Source: Sphingomonas sp. LY54 (GTDB lineage Bacteria; Pseudomonadota; Alphaproteobacteria; Sphingomonadales; Sphingomonadaceae). From it: a DNA stretch of 64,000 nucleotides. The position numbers and the translations under genes were made by a program. The stretch spans positions 1,571,501-1,635,500 of the forward strand of contig NZ_CP141588.1 in the NCBI RefSeq assembly GCF_035594035.1, in the 5' to 3' direction. The notes beneath the pieces are model-generated. The model searched no databases and was not told where the DNA came from. It saw only the letters and a list, made by a program, of their open reading frames with translations. Positions 44,808-54,496 of the stretch are shown one piece after another. Each line of letters opens with the position of its first letter. The first letter of the stretch is position 1.

Positions 44808-46121
44808 TCAGTTGGTCTCGAGGTCCAGCCGATCCTTGTCGGCGAAACCGGTATAGGGGGAGGTGAGGACCTTCTCGCCGGGCTCCAGCCCTTCGAGCAC
44901 CTCGATGAAATCGGCGTTGCGGCGGCCGAGGCGGACCTGGCGCTTGATCGCCTCGCCGCCGTCCGGCGTCACCACGAACACCCAGGCGCCGCCGGTCTCG
45001 TTGTAGAAGGCGCCGTTCGGCAGCAGCAGAGCCGCGGTCGGATCGCCGAGCGTCAGCTTGGTCTGGATGGTCTGGCCGCGCTGGATGTCCGCGGGCTCGC
45101 CGCCGACGAAGTGGAAGTCGACTTCGAAGGTCCCGTTCCGCACCTGCGGATAGATCTTCGCGACCTTCATCTTGTAGGTCTTGCCGCCCCATTCGGCCGT
45201 GGCGGTCTGGCCGGGCTCGACCCGGCCGAGATAGAATTCGTCGACCTGCGCGACCAGCTTGTTGCGCCCCGCGCTGTCGATCTGGCCGAGCCGTTCGCCG
45301 CGGTTCATCGACTGGCCGACCTGGATGGAGAAGGCCGTGAGCTGCCCGGTCACCGGCGCGCGCAGGTTGAGCGCGTCGAGCGTGGCGCGGGCGATGTCGA
45401 GGCTGCCGGAGAGGGAGGCGTTGGATGCGCGCAACTGGGCGAGCTGGCTCGTCTGCAGCCGCTGGTTGACTGCGCGGGCGCGGCGCAACACGTCGGCGCG
45501 CTTCTGCATCGACAGATATTCGTCGCGGCTGTCGCGGAAGACCTTGGCTGGAACGAAGCCCTTGTCGGCGAGCGGCCGCTGCACCTCATATTGGCGCTTG
45601 GCCTTCTCGGCGGCGAGTTCGGCCTCGATCACCGACCGCTCGTCCTGCATCTGGGTCTGGGCGAGCGCGAGCTCCTGGCTGCGCATCGAGTTGACCTCGC
45701 GCGACACTTCGGTCTGGCGGCCGAGCAGGTTGAGCTGAAGATCGGAGTTGGACAGGACGGCGAGAAGCTGGCCCTTCTGGACCATGGCGCCGTCCTCGAC
45801 GAGCACCTGCTCGACCCGGCCGCCCTCGACGGCGTCGAGATAGACGCTGACCAGCGGCGTCACGCGGGCGCGCAGCGGCAGGAAGTCGTCGAAACGGCCT
45901 TTCTCGACGGTGGAGATGGTGACCCGGTCGGCTGCGATCGTCTGGCTGCTCGCGTCGGGCGCCATCGTGTAGAAACTCGCCGCGGCGACCAGAGCGATCG
46001 CGCCGCCAATGGCAAGCTTCAGATCGCGCGACAGCCCCTTATTCTCGACGACACGGTCCATGCCGCCGCCGCTGTGCGCCCTCGCCTCCCCCTCGGATGC
46101 CTTCATCTTAATCACACTCAT
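44808..46121 (-). CDS. Periplasmic membrane fusion protein (HlyD/MacA type)
   Basis: A 437-residue adaptor. One membrane anchor at about residues 35-55 (LAIGGAIALVAAASFYTMA), a split biotinyl-lipoyl domain (VEQVLVEDGAMVQKGQLLAVL ... NLRAPVTGQLTAF), a long alpha-hairpin (about 130-245) and a beta-barrel plus membrane-proximal domain follow. It is the first gene of the exporter operon. GGGAGG lies 8 nt before the ATG, and a near-perfect sigma-54 promoter begins 26 nt upstream. Confidence 0.93.
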   Translation of the reverse strand: MSVIKMKASEGEARAHSGGGMDRVVENKGLSRDLKLAIGGAIALVAAASFYTMAPDASSQTIAADRVTISTVEKGRFDDFLPLRARVTPLVSVYLDAVEGGRVEQVLVEDGAMVQKGQLLAVLSNSDLQLNLLGRQTEVSREVNSMRSQELALAQTQMQDERSVIEAELAAEKAKRQYEVQRPLADKGFVPAKVFRDSRDEYLSMQKRADVLRRARAVNQRLQTSQLAQLRASNASLSGSLDIARATLDALNLRAPVTGQLTAFSIQVGQSMNRGERLGQIDSAGRNKLVAQVDEFYLGRVEPGQTATAEWGGKTYKMKVAKIYPQVRNGTFEVDFHFVGGEPADIQRGQTIQTKLTLGDPTAALLLPNGAFYNETGGAWVFVVTPDGGEAIKRQVRLGRRNADFIEVLEGLEPGEKVLTSPYTGFADKDRLDLETN

Positions 46122-46146
46122 TCAAGAGACCTCCCGGGCTCACTAG

Positions 46147-46161
46147 GCAAAAGGCGTGCCA
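46147..46161 (-). promoter_or_regulatory. Sigma-54 promoter P2 of the exporter operon
   Basis: On the minus strand the sequence reads TGGCACG-CCTT-TTGC, a complete match to the sigma-54 (RpoN) consensus TGGCACG-N4-TTGC. The predicted start is near 46135, just upstream of the MFP gene at 46121. It has two activator-type palindromes centred about 86 and 108 bp upstream. Confidence 0.88.
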
Positions 46162-46213
46162 GGAGCGGTGCGGCGCAAAGGCGAGGCGGCAAGAAGCGTC
46201 GCGAACGAACAAG

Positions 46214-46251
46214 TGTCCGATTCCGGACAGACCCGTGTTCGTTCGCGGACA
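46214..46251. promoter_or_regulatory. Operator pair A (enhancer sites for P2)
   Basis: Two palindromes of the form TGTCCG-N4-CGGACA lie at 46214-46229 (perfect) and 46236-46251 (TGTTCG in the left arm), centre to centre 22 bp, about two helical turns. An identical arrangement (pair B) lies at 46474-46509. They are probably binding sites of the Fis-type domain of the divergent sigma-54 activator. Confidence 0.8.
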
Positions 46252-46254
46252 CCG

Positions 46255-46273
46255 AAAAACGATCAGACGATCG
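46255..46273 (-). terminator. Short intrinsic terminator at the end of the microprotein gene
   Basis: On the minus strand CGATC-GTCT-GATCG (5-bp stem, tetraloop) is followed at once by TTTTT. The stop codon of the microprotein lies inside the hairpin. It would give a transcript of about 138 nt from promoter P1. The stem is short, so readthrough is likely. Confidence 0.5.
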
Positions 46274-46358
46274 CGACCGGACGCAGCGCCTCGAAAGCGA
46301 GCGACAGCGCGATCATCATCCAGACGGTAGCGCCCATCATCGATTGAATATTGGTCAT
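46263..46358 (-). CDS. Hydrophobic microprotein (31 aa) with its own sigma-54 promoter
   Basis: A 31-residue frame starting MTNIQSMMGATVWMM and ending in a basic-hydrophobic tail (EALRPVAIV). Residues about 8-25 can form one membrane helix. The start has an excellent ribosome site (GGGGAG, 7-nt spacer). A near-consensus sigma-54 promoter (46404-46418) lies 46 nt upstream, and a terminator-like hairpin overlaps the stop. It stands between the exporter operon and its divergent regulator. Possible roles: a small membrane regulator of the transporter or kinase, or an sRNA whose reading frame is incidental. Confidence 0.65.
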   Translation of the reverse strand: MTNIQSMMGATVWMMIALSLAFEALRPVAIV

Positions 46359-46403
46359 TTTCAGTCTCCCCACGAGAATGGTCCTGATGCTGATCCTGAC
46401 TGA

Positions 46404-46418
46404 GCATGGGCCGTGCCA
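46404..46418 (-). promoter_or_regulatory. Sigma-54 promoter P1 of the microprotein gene
   Basis: On the minus strand TGGCACG-GCCC-ATGC, one base from the sigma-54 consensus. The predicted start is near 46392, giving a 34-nt leader. Operator pair B is centred about 89 and 109 bp upstream, nearly the same geometry as pair A to P2. Confidence 0.82.
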
Positions 46419-46473
46419 AACCCTGGAGTGGCCGGAAATCCGCCATTCCTGCGCAAAGGCACGGCGCGGCAAG

Positions 46474-46509
46474 TGTCCGCTTCCGGACAAGAGTGTTCGG
46501 CGCCGGACA
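46474..46509. promoter_or_regulatory. Operator pair B (enhancer sites for P1, possibly P3)
   Basis: Two TGTCCG-N4-CGGACA palindromes: 46474-46489 (perfect) and 46494-46509 (left arm TGTTCG), centre to centre 20 bp. They lie between two divergent sigma-54 promoters; the second palindrome ends 5 bp before the -24 element of P3. Confidence 0.8.
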
Positions 46510-46514
46510 GCAAC

Positions 46515-46529
46515 TGGCACGGAAATTGT
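46515..46529 (+). promoter_or_regulatory. Sigma-54 promoter P3 of the regulator-kinase operon
   Basis: TGGCACG-GAAA-TTGT on the plus strand: a perfect -24 element and a -12 element with one change from TTGC. The predicted start is near 46541, 24 nt before the GTG of the regulator gene. It implies that the sigma-54 activator controls its own synthesis. Confidence 0.82.
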
Positions 46530-46564
46530 TTGTTGGCGGACGGGCAGGCTTTAAGGATCGGGCC

Positions 46565-47945
<1,381 letters not shown>

Positions 47946-47956
<11 letters not shown>

Positions 47957-49286
47957 ACGCCGCTTCATCATCGGCCTGGTGTGGCGGGTCGGGCTGCTGA
48001 TGCTGACGGCATTCGCCTTCCTCTACACGCTCAATACGGCGGGACTCGCCGCGGCGCGCCTGCTCGCCGCCTTGCTCTGCGTCGGCGCGGTGATGGGCCT
48101 GTGGCGCTACATCCAGCGCACCAATGTCGAGCTCGCCCGCTTCGTCGACGCGGTCCGTTTCGGCGACCTCCAGCAGAGCTTCACCCACCGCCACGAGGGT
48201 AGCGGCTTCAGCGAGTTCGGCGAGGCGCTCGAACAGGGCATCCGCCGCCTGCGCGACGAGCGCCACCGATTGAGCGACGACAGCCGCTTCTACGAGGCGG
48301 TGCTCGACGACGCCCCGACCGCCCTCCTCACTGTCGCCGCCGACGGCAAGGTCGATCTCGCCAACAAGGCGGCGCGCCGGTTGCTGGTCCGGCACAAGGG
48401 CGTGCGGATCGAGGATTTCGAGATTTACGGCGCCGCCTTCGCCAAGAGCCTGACCGACGCCGCGGTGTCGCGCCCGCGCCTCGTCCCCCTCACCACCGAT
48501 TCCGTCCCTCAGACGGCGATGGTCAGCGCCGCCATGGTCCACCGCCTCGGCAGCCAGGTGCGGGTGGTGGCGGTGCAGCCGATCCAGGGCGAGCTCAACG
48601 CGGTCGAGATCGCGGCGCAGAGCGATCTGGTGCGCGTCCTTACCCACGAGATCATGAACTCGATGACGCCGGTAACCTCGCTCGCCCACACGGCGGCGCA
48701 GCTGATCGGCGCGGCCGACAAGGGCGACGACCCCGACATCGCCGATGCTCGCGCCGCGATCGAGACGCTGTCGCGCCGCGCCGACGGCGTGATGCACTTC
48801 GTCGAGAGCTACCGGCAGATCAGCCGCACGCCGGAGGTTCGCCGTCGCGAGTTCGAGGTCCTCCCCTGGGCGCAGGAGCTGGAATCCCTGTTCCGCGCCA
48901 GCGACGCGGGCGCCGGGGTCACATTGTCGCTCGACGTCGAGCCCGAGACGATGACGATCGACGCCGATCCGGACCTGCTCTGCCAGGTGCTCATCAACCT
49001 GTTGCGCAACGGCGCCGAAGCGGCCCGCGCCCATGCGCCCGAGCCCCGCGTCGCATTGTCCTTCGCCCAGACTCGCAACGGCCGCACCCAGATCGAGGTC
49101 GGCGACAATGGTGCGGGTGTGCCACAGAGCCTGCGCCACGACGTCTTCCTCCCCTTCTTCACCACCAAGGCCAAGGGGACGGGGGTCGGGCTGAGCCTCG
49201 CCCGCCAGCTCGTGCTGGCGCACCGCGGTTCGATCGATCTCGCGGCCGGCAAGGAGGGCGGCGCGCTGTTCAGGATCGTGATCTAG
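47946..49286 (+). CDS. Membrane sensor histidine kinase, partner of the sigma-54 regulator
   Basis: A 446-residue NtrY-like kinase. Two membrane helices (about 9-28 and 33-54) enclose almost no periplasmic loop, so it probably senses the membrane itself or a membrane partner. A HAMP/PAS region follows, then the H-box LTHEIMNSMTPVTSLAHT (His about 234), N-box LINLLRNGAEAA, and G-boxes DNGAGVP and GTGVGLSLARQL. It is translationally coupled to the regulator gene. Its stop overlaps the convergent Rrf2 gene by 4 nt. Confidence 0.93.
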
Positions 49287-49780
49287 AGCGAGGCCGGATC
49301 GGCGCTGGCCGGATCCACCGGTCCCGATTCGCGCGCGTCGAGCGCCAGCGTTTCCAGCGCTCCATCGTCCAGCGGGATCGGATCGGCGAGGCTGAGGCCG
49401 TCGAGGATGCGCGCGGTCTCGTCGCGCACCATCAGCATCACGCGGTGAAGCCGGCACTGCTCCTCGGTCACGCAATTCTCGCACGGCTCGTAGGCCAGCC
49501 GGCTCGCGCAGGGCACCAGACCCAGCGAGCCGCGCGTCAGGCGGACGATTTCGCCGTAGCTGACGTCCTGCGGCGGACGGGCCAGCCAATAGCCGCCGTC
49601 GCGCCCGCGCCGGCTGACGATCATGCCCTCGCGGCTCATCTGCGACAGCATCACGGTGAGGAATTTGGGCGGGATCTTCTGCGCCTCGGCGATCTCGCTC
49701 AACTGCACCGGGCCCTGGCCATAGCGGTCCGCCAGGTGGAGCAACGCTCGGATTGTATACCGGGTTCGTTGAGAAAGCAT
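49283..49780 (-). CDS. Rrf2-family transcriptional regulator with a Cys cluster
   Basis: A 165-residue regulator. The winged helix-turn-helix is at about residues 10-65 (YTIRALLHLADRYG, then EIAEAQKIPPKFLTVMLSQM). The cysteines of CASRLAYEPCENC and EEQC suggest an iron-sulfur cluster, as in IscR/NsrR-type Rrf2 proteins that sense iron-sulfur status or NO. The acidic, Pro-rich C-terminal tail is longer than in IscR. The target genes are unknown. Confidence 0.9.
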   Translation of the reverse strand: MLSQRTRYTIRALLHLADRYGQGPVQLSEIAEAQKIPPKFLTVMLSQMSREGMIVSRRGRDGGYWLARPPQDVSYGEIVRLTRGSLGLVPCASRLAYEPCENCVTEEQCRLHRVMLMVRDETARILDGLSLADPIPLDDGALETLALDARESGPVDPASADPASL

Positions 49781-49832
49781 GGCGGGCTAATGAACCCAAT
49801 GCGTTAGCTTGGCAACTGCGACGTGCGCGCCG

Positions 49833-51164
49833 CTACAGGCCTTTGAAAAGAAAGCCCAGAAGCGCCGATCCGGCGAGCACCGGGATCATCCCGATCCGGA
49901 AGCGAAACACCGCTACCAGTGCCGCTGCCGAGAGCAAGGCGGCGAGCGGATCGAGGCTGGCCCAGTCGGGAATGTCGGGCCCGAACCGGCGCTCCGTCAC
50001 CCGCGCGAACAGGAAGTGGATCGCGAACCACACAGCAAGGTTCAGGATCACGCCGACGACCGCGGCCGTGATCGCGGCGAGCGCGCCGGCCAGCGCGCGA
50101 TTCTCGCGCAGCCTTTCGATCCAGGGCGCGCCGGCGAAGATCCACAGGAAGCAGGGCAGGAAGGTGACCCAGGTGGTGAGCAGGCCGCCGAGCGTGCCGG
50201 CGAGCAAAGGCGGAAGTCCGCCGGGATCGCGATAGGCGCCGAGGAAGCCGACGAACTGCGTGACCATGATCAGCGGCCCCGGCGTCGTCTCGGCAAGGCC
50301 GAGCCCGTCGAGCATCTCGCCCGGCTGGAGCCAGTGATAAGTGTCGACCGCCGCCTGCGCGACATAAGCGAGCACCGCATAGGCGCCGCCGAAAGTGACC
50401 ACCGCCATTTGCGAGAAGAAGAGCGCGATGTCGGCGAACGCGCCGGCACCGGTGGCGACCAGCAGTCCGACCGGGACCAGCCAGAGCAGGAGCAGCAGCA
50501 ACGAGACCGGGAGCAGGCGCCGTCCATCCCGGGCATGGTCGGGCAGGCCGGTGCCGAGCGCGGTCTCGGCGTCGGGGGTGGCCGTGCCGCCCGGGCCGTG
50601 TCCGCCGCCGGCTGCGAAAGCCTTGCTGCCCGCCCGCGCCGCGGCGAAGCCAACCAGCCCGGCGCCCAACACGATCAGCGGGAAGGGAATGTCGAGCAGG
50701 AAGATGCCGAGGAAGGCCACGGCGGCCACGAGGCGGCGCGCACTGTTGCCAATCGCACGGGCGCCGATCCGCACCACGGCCTGGACGACGATCGCCAGCA
50801 CCGCCGCCTTCAGTCCGAAGAACAAGGCGGCGACCGGCGTCGCACGGCCGTAGAGGACGTAGAGCCAGCTCAGCGCCATCATCGCGACGAGGCCGGGCAG
50901 GATGAACAACAGGCCGGCGACGAGCCCGCCCTTCACGCGGTGCAGGAGCCAGCCGATATAGGTGGCGAGTTGCTGCGCTTCCGGCCCCGGCAGCAGCATG
51001 CAGAAATTGAGGGCGTGGAGAAAACGATCCTCGCCGATCCACTTCTTCTCCTCGACGAGGATGCGGTGCATGACCGCGATCTGCCCGGCCGGGCCGCCGA
51101 AGCTGAGCAAGGCGACCCGCGCCCAGACGCGGACCGCCTCGCCGAAAGTCGGGTAGGCGCTCAG
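49833..51164 (-). CDS. chrA: Chromate transporter ChrA
   Basis: About 443 residues, two homologous halves each with a CHR domain: LLSFGGPAGQIAVMHR, LPGPEAQQLATYIGWL in the first half, TFGGAYAVLAYVAQ, ETTPGPLIMVTQFVGFL in the second. It exports chromate (or a similar oxyanion) across the inner membrane. The conserved N-terminus (PTFGEAVRVWARVALLSFGG) continues upstream of the first ordinary start codon (TTG at 51110). The only candidate I see is a CTG at 51164 that overlaps the stop of the dehydrogenase gene (CTGA) with AAGGA 9 nt upstream. Confidence 0.85.
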   Translation of the reverse strand: MSAYPTFGEAVRVWARVALLSFGGPAGQIAVMHRILVEEKKWIGEDRFLHALNFCMLLPGPEAQQLATYIGWLLHRVKGGLVAGLLFILPGLVAMMALSWLYVLYGRATPVAALFFGLKAAVLAIVVQAVVRIGARAIGNSARRLVAAVAFLGIFLLDIPFPLIVLGAGLVGFAAARAGSKAFAAGGGHGPGGTATPDAETALGTGLPDHARDGRRLLPVSLLLLLLWLVPVGLLVATGAGAFADIALFFSQMAVVTFGGAYAVLAYVAQAAVDTYHWLQPGEMLDGLGLAETTPGPLIMVTQFVGFLGAYRDPGGLPPLLAGTLGGLLTTWVTFLPCFLWIFAGAPWIERLRENRALAGALAAITAAVVGVILNLAVWFAIHFLFARVTERRFGPDIPDWASLDPLAALLSAAALVAVFRFRIGMIPVLAGSALLGFLFKGL

Positions 51165-52225
51165 ACGGTGGCGTCCTTCAGCGACTGCATGTCGATCACG
51201 AAGCGATACTTCACGTCGCTCCGCAGCATCCGCTCATAGGCGTCGTTGATCGCCTGCATCGGGATCATCTCGATGTCGGAGACGATGCCGTGCGTGGCGC
51301 AGAAATCGAGCATTTCCTGCGTCTCGGCGATGCCGCCGATCAGCGAACCGGCGAGCCGGCGCCGCTTGGAGATCAGGTTGAACACGCCCGGCGAAGGGTG
51401 CGGCGTCGCCGGCGCACCCACCAGGGTCATCGTGCCGTCGCGCTTCAGCAGGTTCAGGAATGGATCGAGGTCGTGGGGCGCGGCGACGGTGTTGAGGATG
51501 AAGTCGAAGCTGTTCCTGTGCGCCGCCATCTCGTCGGGATTGCGCGACACCACGACCTCGTGCGCGCCGAGCCGAAGCGCGTCCTCGCGCTTGTTGGGCG
51601 AGGTCGTGAACAAGACGACCCGCGCGCCCATCGCGGCGGCGAGCTTCACGCCCATATGGCCGAGCCCGCCGAGCCCGACGATGCCCACCTTGTGGCCCTC
51701 GCCGACGTTCCATTCGCGCAGCGGCGACCAGGTCGTGATGCCCGCGCAGAGCAGGGGCGCGACCGCGGCAAGCTGGTCCTCGCCATGCTTGATGCGGAGC
51801 ACGAACTCCTCGCGCACCACGATCTTGTCCGAATAGCCGCCATAGGTAATCGGGCCGCCGCCCTGCTCGCGGCTGTCATAGGTGCCGGTGAAGCCGTTCT
51901 CGCAATATTGCTCGAGCCCTTCGGCGCAGGCGTCGCAATGCTGGCAGGAATCGACCATGCAGCCGACGCCGACGAGGTCGCCGAGCGCGAACTTGGCGAC
52001 ATGCTCGCCCGTAGCGGTCACCCGGCCGACGATCTCGTGCCCCGGCACGCATGGATAGGTGGCTCCGCCCCATTCGTTGCGGGCGGTGTGCAGGTCGGAA
52101 TGGCAGACGCCGCAGAACAGGATCTCGATCTGGACGTCGTGATGGCCGGGCAGCCGGCGCTCCAGGGTGAAGGGCGCGAGCGCGCTTTCGGCGTCATAGG
52201 CGGCATAGGCTTTGGTGGCGGTCAC
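51161..52225 (-). CDS. Zinc-dependent alcohol dehydrogenase, cinnamyl-alcohol type
   Basis: A 354-residue medium-chain dehydrogenase. Catalytic zinc ligands: CGVCHSDLH (Cys), PGHEIVG (His-Glu) and a later Cys in PLLCAGITTW. The structural zinc set is C-x(2)-C-x(2)-C... in DSCQHCDACAEGLEQYC. The cofactor fold is GLGGLGHMGVKLA. It resembles E. coli YahK/AdhC-type NADPH-dependent aldehyde reductases. The gene runs directly into chrA. Confidence 0.93.
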   Translation of the reverse strand: MTATKAYAAYDAESALAPFTLERRLPGHHDVQIEILFCGVCHSDLHTARNEWGGATYPCVPGHEIVGRVTATGEHVAKFALGDLVGVGCMVDSCQHCDACAEGLEQYCENGFTGTYDSREQGGGPITYGGYSDKIVVREEFVLRIKHGEDQLAAVAPLLCAGITTWSPLREWNVGEGHKVGIVGLGGLGHMGVKLAAAMGARVVLFTTSPNKREDALRLGAHEVVVSRNPDEMAAHRNSFDFILNTVAAPHDLDPFLNLLKRDGTMTLVGAPATPHPSPGVFNLISKRRRLAGSLIGGIAETQEMLDFCATHGIVSDIEMIPMQAINDAYERMLRSDVKYRFVIDMQSLKDATV

Positions 52226-52299
52226 GATGTGTCCTTCCTCATTGCGGGCGGGGTCTCTCTCCCGCGAGGGGAACGCCTTTTCAAGCGATCGGGTACCGC

Positions 52300-52566
52300 T
52301 CAGATCTCATATTCGAGCTGGTGCAGCGCATCGGCCAGGGCGGCCTGGTGCTGGCGCGCCGCGATGCGGTCGTTCAGGCGCCGGATCGTCTTGCTGGCGC
52401 GATCAGTGAACACGCCCGGGATCAGCCCGTGGATCATGCAGGCGCCGCCGGCGAGGACCATCGCGCTGCCGATGCCGGAGGCCACGGCGAGGTGCTGGCG
52501 ATAGCCTTCGCCCGCCTCGTCGAGATGGGCGCGGCTGCGTGCAACGAATCCTGACTTGCGCTGCAT
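52300..52566 (-). CDS. DUF6356-like small membrane protein
   Basis: An 88-residue protein with one or two membrane segments (HLAVASGIGSAMVLAGGACMIHGLIPGVF) and a charged helical tail (ASKTIRRLNDRIAARQHQ). The N-terminal pattern AHLDEAGEGYRQH is shared by a small uncharacterised family (DUF6356) common in sphingomonads. AGGA lies close before the ATG at 52566. Confidence 0.65.
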   Translation of the reverse strand: MQRKSGFVARSRAHLDEAGEGYRQHLAVASGIGSAMVLAGGACMIHGLIPGVFTDRASKTIRRLNDRIAARQHQAALADALHQLEYEI

Positions 52567-52685
52567 CGTTCCTGTCCTGCTGCAATGGAGCCGGGCCGCG
52601 TCTACCACGAAAGCGGACGGCGCCAGAAGCCCCGTCCGGATCAGCAGTCTAGCAGCCCTCGCGGAAATCGGGCAGTGCGTCCCGC

Positions 52686-54062
52686 ATGCACACGCCTCAC
52701 CGCTCCGCCCCGACCCACCATGTCGCCATCGTCGGCGGCGGCTTTTCCGGGACGCTGCAGGCGGTCAACATCCTGCGCCACGCCGGTCCGCGCGTCACCC
52801 TGATCGAACGGCGGCCGGTTGTGGGGCGCGGCACCGCATATTCGGCGGCGCACGAAGACCATCTGCTCAACGTCCGGGCCGGCAACATGAGCGCCTTCCC
52901 CGACGATCCCCGCCATTTCGTCCGCTGGCTGGAACGCCGCGAGCTCGGCGGGGCCGCCGACTTCATCTCGCGCCGGACCTACGGCACCTACCTCGGCGAC
53001 ATATTGGACGACGCCCTGGCCACATGCGGCGGCCGGCTGACGGTCGTCCGCGACGAGGTGACCGACGTGACGTTCGCGGCGGACGGCGCCACGGTGACGC
53101 TGGCCGAGGGCGCCCCGCTCCGCGCCGACAAGGTCGTCCTGTCGGTCGGCAACCTTCCGCCGCACGAGCCGCCGCCGCTGCGCGCGGCCGGCCTCGGCCC
53201 GGACGTCTACGCCGCCGATCCCTGGTCGGACCGGGTGGTCGAAGGTCTCGATGACGCCGACGAGGTGCTGGTGCTCGGCACCGGCCTCACCATGATCGAC
53301 GTGGCCTTGCTGCTCGATTCGCACGGCTTCCGCGGCCGCACCCTTGCTTTGTCGCGCCGCGGACTGCTGCCGCGCTCTCACGTCGCGCCGGCCGGCCCAG
53401 CCAGTTCGCTCGCGGAACGGCCGGCGGTTTCGGGCTCGGACCTGGTCCATTGCGTTCGAGCCCGCGCCGATCAGGTGGGATGGCGGGCCGCCGTCGATGA
53501 GCTGCGCCCTTACACGCAGGGCATGTGGCTCAACGCCAGCGAAGCCGAGCGCGCCCGCTTCCTGCGTCACTTGCGGCCCTGGTGGGACGTGCATCGCCAC
53601 CGCATCGCGCCGCGCGTCGCCGAACGGATCGAAACCATGCGCGCGGACGGACGGCTGCGCGACGTGGCCGGCAAGATCCTGCGCGTCGAGGCCGTGGACG
53701 GCGGCGCCGAGGTGGTGTGGCGCCCACGGGGACAGGAGCAGGCGGAGACGCTGCGCGTCCGCCGTATCGTCAATTGCACCGGTCCGCAGGGCGATCTGCT
53801 GCGCACAGACGAGCCCTTGCTGCGCAGCCTGCTCGAGCGCGGCCTGATCCGCCCCGACGCCCAGCATCTCGGCATCGAGGTCAACCAGCAGGCCGAGGCG
53901 GTCGCGGCGGACGGCACTGCACAGAAGCGTCTGCTCGCCATCGGGCCGATGACCCGCGGCGCCTTCTGGGAGATCGTCGCCGTGCCGGACATCCGCGTGC
54001 AGAGCTGGGCGCTGGCCCGCCGCCTGTCCAACGCCCACTGGGTGGAGGGCGAAGGCCTCTAG
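52686..54062 (+). CDS. FAD/NAD(P)-binding oxidoreductase
   Basis: A 458-residue flavoprotein. N-terminal dinucleotide fold VAIVGGGFSGTLQAVNIL, followed by the flavoprotein segment VVGRGTAYSAAHEDHLLNVRAG that is typical of the FAD-NAD(P)-binding domain 9 family, a second nucleotide fold VLVLGTGLTMIDVALLL and the closing VNCTGPQGDLLRTD. The family members act in polyketide, siderophore or thiol chemistry; the substrate here is unknown. No obvious operon partner is seen. Confidence 0.85.
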   Translation: MHTPHRSAPTHHVAIVGGGFSGTLQAVNILRHAGPRVTLIERRPVVGRGTAYSAAHEDHLLNVRAGNMSAFPDDPRHFVRWLERRELGGAADFISRRTYGTYLGDILDDALATCGGRLTVVRDEVTDVTFAADGATVTLAEGAPLRADKVVLSVGNLPPHEPPPLRAAGLGPDVYAADPWSDRVVEGLDDADEVLVLGTGLTMIDVALLLDSHGFRGRTLALSRRGLLPRSHVAPAGPASSLAERPAVSGSDLVHCVRARADQVGWRAAVDELRPYTQGMWLNASEAERARFLRHLRPWWDVHRHRIAPRVAERIETMRADGRLRDVAGKILRVEAVDGGAEVVWRPRGQEQAETLRVRRIVNCTGPQGDLLRTDEPLLRSLLERGLIRPDAQHLGIEVNQQAEAVAADGTAQKRLLAIGPMTRGAFWEIVAVPDIRVQSWALARRLSNAHWVEGEGL

Positions 54063-54487
54063 AGCGCCGAGGGCAGGTTCATCACTTCTTGCTGTTCGAA
54101 GCGGCGGGCGGCGTGGTCGCGGCGCCATTGCTGCAGCCGATCGGCGCCGTACCAGACGAGCAGCTTGACGCCCGCCGATACGATTTCCCCGAAGCTGAAC
54201 TGCTGGCGGACCCGATATTCCTCGGCCAGGGCGGCTTCGGCCTGGGTCTGCGGCACGGCGTAGAGGACGGGCAGGTTGGTGCGGATCTCGACCGGCGCCG
54301 GCCTCTCGGTCGGCGGCGTCTCCGCGAATTTCCAGACGACGCGGAACCCCTTCGGGACCGGCGTCCACAGCTCGCCCGAGCGGACCATGTCGCGGCCGCA
54401 GCGGCGGCACGAGCTGAAATGGAAGCCCTGGTTGCGGACCGTGCTGGGATAAGGCGAATGTTTGGCGATGCGGCAGAAAAGGGACAT
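54059..54487 (-). CDS. Zinc-ribbon protein with membrane-proximal tail, paralogue of 34839-35030
   Basis: A 142-residue protein. The N-terminal 45 residues (MSLFCRIAKHS, SSCRRCGRDM, GELWTPVP) match the small zinc-ribbon-like protein at 34839-35030. The rest is a Pro/Glu-rich linker and an amphipathic C-terminal helix region (GEIVSAGVKLLVWYGADRL). It follows the mraZ-like gene by 9 nt, so the two are likely co-transcribed. The function is unknown. Confidence 0.65.
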   Translation of the reverse strand: MSLFCRIAKHSPYPSTVRNQGFHFSSCRRCGRDMVRSGELWTPVPKGFRVVWKFAETPPTERPAPVEIRTNLPVLYAVPQTQAEAALAEEYRVRQQFSFGEIVSAGVKLLVWYGADRLQQWRRDHAARRFEQQEVMNLPSAL

Positions 54488-54496
54488 CGGGGTTCC

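Noticed and set aside
52641..54410. 589-codon minus-strand open frame opposite the FAD oxidoreductase
   Set aside because: Low-complexity shadow; the plus-strand gene has complete flavoprotein motifs.
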